Of a stretch of 64,000 nucleotides of DNA, positions 8,480 through 16,315 are shown one piece after another. Source of the stretch: Fimbriimonadales bacterium (GTDB lineage: Bacteria > Armatimonadota > Fimbriimonadia > Fimbriimonadales > ATM1); contig JAHCHL010000006.1 of assembly GCA_026129745.1 (NCBI GenBank), forward strand, positions 1-64,000. Reading direction: 5' to 3'. A program made the translations under genes and the position numbers. The notes beneath the pieces were generated by a model. It did no database searches. It saw nothing but the letters and a program-made list of their open reading frames with translations, and was not told the origin of the DNA. Numbering within the stretch: position 1 is the first letter of the stretch; every line of letters begins with the position of its first letter.

Positions 8480-8845
8480 CCTGCAAACACTCAAAGGCAT
8501 CCGCGCGTGAACCGATTCCAAACGATCGACAGATCCCAACCCTTCCAACGTCTTAACCCGCCCCAACACCCCCCAACCTCAGTTGACAATTCACGAACAA
8601 AAGGCCTTAAACCACGTGAACGCCAACAAACCAAAACTCCCAAAAACCCCACACCCAACACCAAAAACCCAAATCCCAAAAAATGCAGTGATTTCAGTGA
8701 CGCCAGTGACGCGTTAACAATCCAAGTTCAAAACCAAAAGAAAACTCGTCACTCCACAACCATGTGAAGCAACGAGTCTGCAATACAAACGAACCAACCA
8801 AATGATCAATCAACCCAAACCGTCAACCACGTTTCACGAATGAGT
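8480..8845 (-). repeat. Rhs upstream region, inverted copy of 33695-34065
   Basis: Read on the minus strand, this block matches the region upstream of the intact Rhs gene over roughly 330-365 bp, with scattered differences. Shared marks are AACTTGGATTGTTAACGCGT, GTGGTTTAAGGCCTTTTGTT and CAATACAAACGAACCAACC (here as plus strand). It is strongly G/T-rich on the Rhs coding strand (long runs of GGGTTTTTGGTG type) and codes for nothing I can support. It probably holds the promoter or an RNA leader of the Rhs genes. That role is inferred from conservation only. Confidence 0.6.
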
Positions 8846-8850
8846 GACTG

Positions 8851-9306
8851 CTATTCCGTCGGTTTAGTGCAATAGATTGACACCTCATCGAAACCGGACC
8901 TTTTGTACAGACTGCGCGCAGGATTGGAAGCTGAAACTTCGAGGCTGACTTTGCTGCAGCCCAGATCTCGAGCAAGGTCTTCGACTGCCAAAAGCAATTC
9001 GCGTCCGATACCGCGATTGCGGTGCGACGGGTTCACAGCCAAATCATGCAGATTCAGGATAGGCTTAGCTGAAAAACTGGAAAACGAAAGCAAGCAAGTT
9101 GCGATCCCGATTGCTTCGTCGCCGTCGTAGGCGATCAATGCGTAGTAAGCAGGATGGCATCGAATCGCGTCAGGCAACCTATCGAGCACCTCGGGTGCGA
9201 GAGGCAAACCGGTAGCTTCGAGCGCATACATGTTGGTGAGGCCGCAGATAGTACGCAGTTGCTCGTCACTGTTAAGATCGGCTCGAACGATTCGAATCGA
9301 ACTCAT
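8851..9306 (-). CDS. GNAT-family N-acetyltransferase
   Basis: The 151-residue protein has a complete GNAT fold pattern: an N-terminal strand (SIRIVRADL), a central LHDLAVNPSHRNRGIGRELL segment with the R-x-x-G-I-G acetyl-CoA pyrophosphate loop near residue 99, and the C-terminal ASNPARSLYKRSGFDEV motif. It transfers an acetyl group from acetyl-CoA to an amine; the substrate cannot be told. It is divergently transcribed from the UBact gene across a 57-bp gap, so the two may share a control region. Length is normal for a single-domain GNAT enzyme. Confidence 0.85.
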   Translation of the reverse strand: MSSIRIVRADLNSDEQLRTICGLTNMYALEATGLPLAPEVLDRLPDAIRCHPAYYALIAYDGDEAIGIATCLLSFSSFSAKPILNLHDLAVNPSHRNRGIGRELLLAVEDLARDLGCSKVSLEVSASNPARSLYKRSGFDEVSIYCTKPTE

Positions 9307-9363
9307 GACTGGAGATTACCGCCCAAGTGCCACGTTTTGGACCGAAAGCACGGTATAAGACCT

Positions 9364-9549
9364 ATGATGCGGATTAATGCAGAACGGCGCGAACGCGACA
9401 TTCCGATACCGGAACGCAAGCCCGGAGACGAAAGCGGACCGCCAAAGCGCGACGTAAAGAAACCTGGTGGAAACAATGAGCTCCTTCGCCGGATGCGCAA
9501 GGTTGATCCAGATCAAGCAAAGAAGTATCGCCAACGAAGCGGTCAATAA
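9364..9549 (+). CDS. ubact: UBact, prokaryotic ubiquitin-like protein modifier
   Basis: This 61-residue, highly charged, probably disordered protein carries the UBact signature: an N-terminal ERR-x-x-PIPERKPGD segment, a Pro/Lys-rich middle (GPPKRDVKKP), and a C-terminal block LLRRMRKVDPDQAKKYRQRSGQ-like run, here residues 40-61, ending YRQRSGQ. UBact, like actinobacterial Pup, is joined through its C-terminal residue to lysines of target proteins by a PafA-type ligase and marks them for a 20S proteasome. A terminal Gln implies that a Dop-type deamidase must first convert it to Glu. Two adjacent ATG codons (9364, 9367) could start it. No ligase, deamidase or proteasome gene is in this window, so it is an orphan here. 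The family call is by motif recognition, without a search. Confidence 0.85.
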   Translation: MMRINAERRERDIPIPERKPGDESGPPKRDVKKPGGNNELLRRMRKVDPDQAKKYRQRSGQ

Positions 9550-9822
9550 CTATTCAGCTTCGCCGTATCGCCCGACTGAGCTTTCTCCTGCCTTAGCCGC
9601 AGCAGACTTCGCGCGATCTTTCGCAATCTGGCCCTGGACGCCCCCGCCGCCCCAGCCTCCGCCCAGCTTCGACTGCGAATCCACTGGCGCAACAGGTCCA
9701 GCGGCCGGAGATGTCGCCATGCCTCCTGCCGTCTCAGCCTTCGGCGGTTCCTCTTCCGCCAAGGTTGCTGCCCCTCCGCAACCAACAATCGCGAGCATCA
9801 AAACGGGAACGAGCCACTTCAT
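9550..9822 (-). CDS. Small lipoprotein
   Basis: This 90-residue protein has a clear lipoprotein signal (MKWLVPVLMLAIVGC, cleavage before Cys15) followed by a low-complexity mature part rich in Ala, Gly, Pro and Glu, including GGGWGGGGVQG. I recognise no domain. It is anchored in a membrane by its lipid. Its stop codon is directly adjacent to the stop of the convergent UBact gene with no bases between. Function unknown. Confidence 0.7.
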   Translation of the reverse strand: MKWLVPVLMLAIVGCGGAATLAEEEPPKAETAGGMATSPAAGPVAPVDSQSKLGGGWGGGGVQGQIAKDRAKSAAAKAGESSVGRYGEAE

Positions 9823-9858
9823 GGATCCATTTTATCCACACTCCTGTAAACTCGCTGC

Positions 9859-10818
9859 GTGAAGACCGAGGTCCTGGAACCTACGCCAGAAAACATTCGG
9901 CATGCAGCAGAGGTCCTGCGAGCCGGAGGCCTCGTCGCCTTCCCGACTGAAACCGTCTACGGCCTCGGCGCAAACGCCCTCGACGACAATGCCGTGAGGA
10001 AGATCTTTCAGGCAAAGGGCCGCCCGGAGACGAACCCGCTGATCGTGCATGTCTCAGGCTATGAAATGGCGTCGCGGCTCGGCGATGTACCGAAAGGAAT
10101 CACTGACAAGTTCTGGCCCGGACCCCTGACCCTTGTGGTGAAACGATCTAGGTCAGTTCCTGACTCGGTAACGGCCGGTGGCGACACAGTCGGCTTGCGC
10201 TGCCCAGCTCACCCGGTCGCTATGGCCTTGCTCGAATCCGCTGGCGTCCCGATTGCTGCTCCCAGCGCAAATCGATCGACCGGTGTCTCCCCAGTCACTG
10301 CTCAACACGTTCTCGAGGACCTCGACGGCAAGGTAGAGATCATCCTCGACGGCGGACAATGCCCCAAGGGCATCGAAAGCACCGTACTCGACCTAACTTC
10401 TAGCCCGCCAAGCATTCTAAGGCCTGGTTCTGTCCTGGCCTCAGACATTGAAGGAGTGCTTGGGGAAACAGGGATTGGCCAAGTTGCTGGTGTGCCAAAG
10501 TCTCCGGGACAAGGCCACAAACACTACGCGCCGCGTACCCGGATACACCTTTCGGAAGGCGACGGCAGAAAGCTCGTCGAGTCCTTGGTCGAAACGGGCC
10601 ACAAGGTCGGGTGGATGCCGATCGGACTCCACGAGATGGAAGGCGCAGAAACCATTTCGATGCCGGCTGATCCGACGGAATACGCTGCGAAACTTTACGT
10701 TGCCCTAAGAAAGCTGGACAAATTGGGGCTTGATGCAGTTGTTATCGAGAAGCCACCGCTTGAGCCTGCGTGGACGGCGGTCTTGGATCGGCTCAATAGA
10801 GCGAGTTCTTTCGATTAA
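9859..10818 (+). CDS. ywlC: Threonylcarbamoyl-AMP synthase (Sua5/YwlC/TsaC family)
   Basis: The enzyme makes L-threonylcarbamoyl-AMP from threonine, bicarbonate and ATP, the first step of the t6A37 modification of ANN-decoding tRNAs. The 319-residue product has the YrdC domain (AAEVLRAGGLVAFPTETVYGLG near residue 17, KGRPETNPLIVHV, PGPLTLV, GLRCPAHPVA, PIAAPSANRSTGVSPVTA) and then the linker SPGQGHKHYAPRT and a C-terminal Sua5 domain. That makes it the long Sua5 type, not the short TsaC. Start is a GTG at 9859, at the beginning of the conserved region. It is followed by dnaE on the same strand with a 124-bp gap. Confidence 0.93.
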   Translation: MKTEVLEPTPENIRHAAEVLRAGGLVAFPTETVYGLGANALDDNAVRKIFQAKGRPETNPLIVHVSGYEMASRLGDVPKGITDKFWPGPLTLVVKRSRSVPDSVTAGGDTVGLRCPAHPVAMALLESAGVPIAAPSANRSTGVSPVTAQHVLEDLDGKVEIILDGGQCPKGIESTVLDLTSSPPSILRPGSVLASDIEGVLGETGIGQVAGVPKSPGQGHKHYAPRTRIHLSEGDGRKLVESLVETGHKVGWMPIGLHEMEGAETISMPADPTEYAAKLYVALRKLDKLGLDAVVIEKPPLEPAWTAVLDRLNRASSFD

Positions 10819-10942
10819 TCTAGGAAATCTGTGCACCAACGCGCGCCCAGCCATCGTCTCAATCTTTGCCGAAACGAACCAGCCACGGGGAAGACATTTC
10901 TCCGGGGAACGTTGTCGCGTCATACTGAACAAGCCGAGCCCG

Positions 10943-13900
10943 ATGAACAAGCCTTTCGTCCATCTGCACAACCACACCGAGTACTCACTGCTCGACGGCG
11001 CACAGCGGATTCCTCAAATGGTTTCTCGAGCGAAAGAGATGGGCATGCCCGCACTTGCAATCACCGACCATGGCGCGATGTACGGAGTTATGGAGTTTTA
11101 TGGGGAATGCAAGAAACAGGGAATCAAACCGATCATCGGAATGGAGGCTTACGTCGCGCCACAAGGTCGTAAAGTTCGGTCCGGAAGAAAGGATGGAAAC
11201 TCTTATCACCTGCTTCTGTTGGCAAAGAACCGAACTGGTTACCTAAATCTTTGCAAGCTTGCGACGATTGCAAGTTTAGAAGGCTTCTATCACTATCCGC
11301 GAATCGATCATGAAGTATTGCGGGAGCACGCAGAGGGATTGATTTGCACGACGACTTGTTTGGGGAGCGAAGTCAATCAATACTTACTGGCTGGCGACTT
11401 TCAACGTGCGCTTGATACGGCCGCCATGTACAAGGACATTTTCGGCGAGCAGAGCTACTTTGTTGAACTGCAGGACCACCGGCTCAAGGAACAAGCAGCT
11501 ATCCGCGGTGGCTTGCTTGAGATTTCGGCAAAGCTCAACTTGCCGCTATTAGCTACAAACGACTCCCATTATTTGTGCAAGACCGACCATCAAGCACACG
11601 ATGTCCTGCTTTGCATACAAACGAATGCAAAAGTCTCTGAGCGAGACCGAATGCGGTTCGAAACTGAAGAATTCTATTTGAAGTCTTGTGAGGAAATGGA
11701 GGATCTGTTCCATGCTACTCCCGAGGCGATTGAAAACACACTCATGGTCGCGGAGATGTGCGATGTTGACCTTGGCGAAGACAGAGCCGAACTTCCAGAT
11801 CCAATCATTCCTGATGGAATTGCACCGGACGAATATCTCTCAAAACTTAGCCTTGAAGCATTGCCGCAATTGATTTCAGACAACCTTCCTGAAGCGGAAG
11901 AGCGATTGAACTATGAGCTCGAAGTTATCAAGCAGACAGGCTTCGCCAAATACTTCTTACTAGTCAGAGAGTTTGCGCAGTTCTCTCGGAGCAACGGGAT
12001 CTATTTCGGAGTACGTGGTTCCGCTGCAGGATCATTGGTCTCTTATTGTATCGGCATAACTGACGTCGATCCCCTTTACTACGGCCTTACATTCGAGCGA
12101 TTCCTAAATCCGGAGCGCATTCAGATGCCGGACATCGACATGGATTTTGAAGATGCCAGACGTGACGAGGTGATCGAGTATGTGAAGAAGAGGTTTGGAG
12201 AAGATCACGTTGCTCAAATCATTACATTCGGCACTTTGGGTGCAAAAGCGGCAATCCGTGATGCAGGGAGGGCTTTGGGTCTTCCGGCAGGCGATGTTGA
12301 TCGACTCGCAAAGATGGTTCCCAGTCTGCCGGTCGGCATCACATTAGACCAAGCGCTCGAAACTTCGTCTGAGCTTCGTGAGGCACACAAGAGCGATTCG
12401 ACTGCCCAAAACCTAATTGAAACCGCAAAACGAATTGAAGGCATTGCACGGCACGCAGGTGTGCATGCCGCAGGCATCGTCATTTCGAAGGAACCGCTGA
12501 GCGAGCGAGTGCCGTTGGCAAAAGGGTCGGATGACCAAATCATCACCCAGTTCCCAATGGGCGACCTCGAAAAGATCGGCTTGCTCAAAATGGACTTCTT
12601 AGGGCTCAGCAATTTGACTGTGTTAGCAAATGCCACAAAAAACATCAGTGAAAACAAGAAAGGTGAGTTAGACATACGAGCGATTCCGCTCGATGACAAA
12701 AAGACTTACGAAATGCTGGGCAAGGGGGAGACTGCCGGTGTCTTTCAACTTGAATCAGAAGGCATGCGACGAGCGATAACACAGCTAAAGCCAGACTCCA
12801 TTCAAGACATTACGGCGCTTGTCGCCTTGTATAGACCTGGTCCCATGGAACACATTTCGACTTACGCTTCAGCTAAGCATGGGCGAATCAAGCCGACTTA
12901 CCTACATCCGCTTATGGAGCCAATATTAAAAGAGACCCATGGCGTAATCGTTTATCAAGACCAAGTGTTGATGCTTGTCCGAGCACTTGCGGGCTTCAGT
13001 CTCGGCAAAGCAGATATTTTGCGCCGCGCAATGGGCAAGAAGGACAAAAAGCTGCTGGACTCAATGAAGGTCGAGTTTGTCGAGGGGGCAGCCAAAAATG
13101 GAATAGACGAACCAACTTGCGAGAAAGTCTGGACGTTGCTCGAGCCCTTCGCCGGTTATGCGTTCAATAAGGCGCACGCTGTTTGTTATGCGCTCATTGC
13201 ATATCAGACTGCTTACTTGAAAGCCAATTACCCAGTCGAATACATGGCAGCATTGCTTGGTGCATATCGAGGAAAAGAGGATCGAGTCGTTGGCCTCGTA
13301 GAAGAGTGCCGGAGAATGGGCATCGAAGTTTTGGCGCCAGACATCAATCGCTCGTCGGTTGACTTTACAATAGAAGATGGAAAGATCCGATTTGGTCTCG
13401 GTGCCATCAAAGGCATCGGCGATTCCACAATTCAGTCCATACTCAAAGCAAGGACGGAGAAGGCTGGATTTTTTACACACATTTTCGATGTTGCCGTGTG
13501 CGTCAAAGCACATGGAGGACTCAACCGCACAGGCCTTGAAGCGTTGATCAAAGCAGGAGCATTGGATTCTATCGATGCTAACCGCCAAAAGCTCCTCTCC
13601 GTCGTTGACACAGCACTCGCATTCGCGGACAAAGTTGCACGTGAGCGCGAAGCGGGCCAAGCAGCACTATTCAGCGACGGAGATGGCGAATCAAATGCAA
13701 CCGGTGCATTCCCGATACTTCCAGAAGTGCCACGACCCACAAAACAAGAAACACTTTCAATGGAAAAGGAAGTTCTGGGGCTGTATGTGAGTGATCATCC
13801 GCTTCGCGGCCATGAACGCTCTGTCATGGCGGCCGCAACGCACACCGCCTCAATTGTACAAGAACTCGCCGATGGCGAGCGCGTTGCGATAGCTGGAGTC

Positions 13901-14464
13901 ATCGCAAGAGTCCAAAACAAGGCAGTCGGTGACAACAAGGAGCCCATGGCGATTCTCACGCTCGAAGACCTGACGGGTCAAGTCGACGTTGCAGTCTATG
14001 GAAAGAGCTATCAGTCGCACAAGCATCTGCTCGCTAAGGACAAACTTATCGTCGTCCGCGGAAAGATAAAGCAACGTGAATTGCGAACTGGACAGCGCAT
14101 GGTCGGTGTTGTTGCATTTGAAGTCGAGCAACTTGATGAAGCAGCCAACCCAAACCCTACTGGCCAAGACGACAGCACCCTTCAAGGAGTAATCAGCGTT
14201 AAGATTCTCAAGGCGACGCCAGACGAATTACTAGCCGTCATGAAACTTATGAAGGAAAACCCCGGCGAGTTTGCAATTACACTCGAAGTAGCACAAATGA
14301 ATGGCAACGGACACCCGAAGACATTGAAGACTTACCACTTGCTCAATCGCGTTAGCGACGGTGCTTGGGTTCAACAGTTACGCCGCTCGCTTTCCCAAAG
14401 CTTCATTATTGTTCAGAGAAAGCCGGGCACGTTTACTGAAAGCAGCGACCAGGCGGTCGGTTAG
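10943..14464 (+). CDS. dnaE: DNA polymerase III alpha subunit
   Basis: This is the replicative polymerase catalytic subunit, 1173 residues from ATG 10943, chosen because MNKPFVHLHNHTEYS is the usual N-terminus; the frame is open 71 codons further upstream. The PHP domain keeps its metal ligands (HLHNH at 8-11, TDHGAMYG near 41, TNDSHY near 205), so it may still bind metal. The polymerase active-site motif PDIDMDFED places the catalytic aspartates at 399 and 401. Helix-hairpin-helix and OB-fold segments follow (GVIARVQNKAVGDNKEPMAI, residue about 975 on). The last bases overlap the convergent typA stop by four. Confidence 0.96.
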   Translation: MNKPFVHLHNHTEYSLLDGAQRIPQMVSRAKEMGMPALAITDHGAMYGVMEFYGECKKQGIKPIIGMEAYVAPQGRKVRSGRKDGNSYHLLLLAKNRTGYLNLCKLATIASLEGFYHYPRIDHEVLREHAEGLICTTTCLGSEVNQYLLAGDFQRALDTAAMYKDIFGEQSYFVELQDHRLKEQAAIRGGLLEISAKLNLPLLATNDSHYLCKTDHQAHDVLLCIQTNAKVSERDRMRFETEEFYLKSCEEMEDLFHATPEAIENTLMVAEMCDVDLGEDRAELPDPIIPDGIAPDEYLSKLSLEALPQLISDNLPEAEERLNYELEVIKQTGFAKYFLLVREFAQFSRSNGIYFGVRGSAAGSLVSYCIGITDVDPLYYGLTFERFLNPERIQMPDIDMDFEDARRDEVIEYVKKRFGEDHVAQIITFGTLGAKAAIRDAGRALGLPAGDVDRLAKMVPSLPVGITLDQALETSSELREAHKSDSTAQNLIETAKRIEGIARHAGVHAAGIVISKEPLSERVPLAKGSDDQIITQFPMGDLEKIGLLKMDFLGLSNLTVLANATKNISENKKGELDIRAIPLDDKKTYEMLGKGETAGVFQLESEGMRRAITQLKPDSIQDITALVALYRPGPMEHISTYASAKHGRIKPTYLHPLMEPILKETHGVIVYQDQVLMLVRALAGFSLGKADILRRAMGKKDKKLLDSMKVEFVEGAAKNGIDEPTCEKVWTLLEPFAGYAFNKAHAVCYALIAYQTAYLKANYPVEYMAALLGAYRGKEDRVVGLVEECRRMGIEVLAPDINRSSVDFTIEDGKIRFGLGAIKGIGDSTIQSILKARTEKAGFFTHIFDVAVCVKAHGGLNRTGLEALIKAGALDSIDANRQKLLSVVDTALAFADKVAREREAGQAALFSDGDGESNATGAFPILPEVPRPTKQETLSMEKEVLGLYVSDHPLRGHERSVMAAATHTASIVQELADGERVAIAGVIARVQNKAVGDNKEPMAILTLEDLTGQVDVAVYGKSYQSHKHLLAKDKLIVVRGKIKQRELRTGQRMVGVVAFEVEQLDEAANPNPTGQDDSTLQGVISVKILKATPDELLAVMKLMKENPGEFAITLEVAQMNGNGHPKTLKTYHLLNRVSDGAWVQQLRRSLSQSFIIVQRKPGTFTESSDQAVG

Positions 14465-16284
14465 ACGTGAGCCTCGGCCTTCCTCTCGCTGACTTTGCGT
14501 TGACTATGGTCGAGAATTCGCTTTCGAAAGCGAAGCATCTTGGGCGTCACTTCCAGTAACTCGTCATCCCTCAGCCAAGATAGCGCTTCTTCGAGCGAGA
14601 ACTCACGGAACGGATCGAGAACGGTCGTAGTTTCCGCTGTCGAAGATCGAATATTTGTGGCCGCTTTCGTCTTGATGATGTTGACCACCATGTCTTCGTC
14701 ACGCGAGCACTCGCCGATTATCATTCCTCCATAAACATCAGTACCAACGTCAAAGAACATCTGGCCGCGCTCCTGAATATCTTCATAAGCGTATCGTGTG
14801 ATCTTGCCTGGATCTTTCGCAATGAGCGATCCTCGAGTGCGCGACACAACTTCTCCTCGATACTGTGAATATCCATCGAACAGTTGTGAGATGAGGCCTA
14901 GGCCTCTCGTCATGGTTAAATAATTCGACCGGAAGCCGATCAGGCCCCTTGTGGGAATCGAATACTCCAAATGCAGTCCGCCCCGATCATCTTTGGTCAT
15001 GTTGCGCAGCTCGCCCCTTCGGCGACTCATCTCTTCCATTACTGGACCCATAGCCTCTTCAGGCAATTCCAACGTTACTATTTCAATCGGTTCAAGTGTT
15101 TGACCGTCCGGATCTTTCCGAAGAATCACTCTAGGCCGGCTGATAGCCATCTCAAATCCTTCTCTTCGCATAGTCTCGATCAGTATCGCTAGTTGCAACT
15201 CTCCCCTTGCAAAGACTTTGACCGTATCCAACGGAGCTTCAGGATCGATCCGCATTGCTACGTTGACGCTTTCTTCCTTTTGCAACCGTTCCCGGATCTT
15301 CTGAATAGTCAAGAACTTCCCACCGTCCTTTCCGGCAAGCGGTGATTGGTTCGCATAGAACTCCATGCTGAGCGTCGGCGGCTCAATTTGGATCGGCGCA
15401 AGTTCCTCAGGCTGTGCTGCGTCGGCGATCGTGTCGCTAACTAAGACATCATCTAGGCCGGAGATCATCACAATCTCTCCGGCTTCAGCTTCGGCTACTT
15501 CACTCAATGAGAGGCCCTCATAAATCCAAATCTTTGTAGCCGTGAAATTAGTCTGCCTTCCTTCTCGAGTTCTAACAAGTTTGTCGCCGACCTTAACTTT
15601 TCCTCGCAGCGCTTTGCCGCCAAAGATTCTTCCGAGATATTCAGAGTAGTCGAGATTGTTGACCTGCAGAAGAAAGGAACCTTCGGACAAAGCAGGGGGA
15701 GGAACAGCGTTGATGATCATCTCAAAAAGCTCTCTCATGTCCTGCTCGCCACCGCCGGGATGCATCCGTGCAAAACCGCCAGCGCCACTTGTATAGAGAT
15801 GAGGAAAGAAGAGGTCTTCTTCGTCCGCTCCAAGATCGATGAACAAGTCGATTGTCTTGTCGTATGCCTCAAGCGGCCTTGCACCTTCTCGATCGATTTT
15901 GTTGATGCATACAATCGGCTTTAGTCTGTTCTCAAATGCCTTCTTTAGAACGAATCGCGTTTGAGGCATCGGACCTTCGCACGCATCAACGACAAGTAAG
16001 ACCCCATCGACCATGGACAACACTCGCTCAACTTCACCACCAAAATCTGCGTGCCCTGGTGTATCGACGATATTAATCTTGAAATCTTTGTAGCGGACGC
16101 TTGCAACTTTGCTAAGAATCGTTATGCCCTTCTCTCTTTCAAGGTCGTTGCGGTCCATAACGCGATCGACGATTGCTTGGTTCTCCCTAAAGAGTCCAGC
16201 CTGACGAAAAATAGCGTCGACCAAGGTCGTTTTTCCGTGGTCGACGTGAGCGATTATTCCAATGTTTCTAACGTATGAAGACAA
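14461..16284 (-). CDS. typA: GTP-binding protein TypA/BipA
   Basis: This translational GTPase of the EF-G family acts on ribosomes during 50S assembly and stress. Visible motifs are G1 [16 protein letters not shown]2/switch I EKGITI, G3 [17 protein letters not shown]4 NKIDR and G5 TSG. They are followed by domain II ([13 protein letters not shown]) and the C-terminal TypA domain ([18 protein letters not shown]). I place the start at TTG 16284 ([17 protein letters not shown]), which gives the usual short N-terminus and about 607 residues. An ATG at 16329 would add 15 residues and sit inside the end of the upstream gene. Open frame extends to 16380, overlapping that gene. Confidence 0.93.
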   Translation of the reverse strand: MSSYVRNIGIIAHVDHGKTTLVDAIFRQAGLFRENQAIVDRVMDRNDLEREKGITILSKVASVRYKDFKINIVDTPGHADFGGEVERVLSMVDGVLLVVDACEGPMPQTRFVLKKAFENRLKPIVCINKIDREGARPLEAYDKTIDLFIDLGADEEDLFFPHLYTSGAGGFARMHPGGGEQDMRELFEMIINAVPPPALSEGSFLLQVNNLDYSEYLGRIFGGKALRGKVKVGDKLVRTREGRQTNFTATKIWIYEGLSLSEVAEAEAGEIVMISGLDDVLVSDTIADAAQPEELAPIQIEPPTLSMEFYANQSPLAGKDGGKFLTIQKIRERLQKEESVNVAMRIDPEAPLDTVKVFARGELQLAILIETMRREGFEMAISRPRVILRKDPDGQTLEPIEIVTLELPEEAMGPVMEEMSRRRGELRNMTKDDRGGLHLEYSIPTRGLIGFRSNYLTMTRGLGLISQLFDGYSQYRGEVVSRTRGSLIAKDPGKITRYAYEDIQERGQMFFDVGTDVYGGMIIGECSRDEDMVVNIIKTKAATNIRSSTAETTTVLDPFREFSLEEALSWLRDDELLEVTPKMLRFRKRILDHSQRKVSERKAEAHV

Positions 16285-16315
16285 TAGGCTTCTATGATAC
16301 CTTGAGCACTCACAG

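Noticed and set aside
8570-8720. Possible CRISPR-like or tandem repeat
   Set aside because: The A/C-rich runs are low-complexity; there are no regular repeats and spacers.
13061-13660. 199-codon open frame on the minus strand
   Set aside because: Lies wholly inside dnaE, which is clearly coding.
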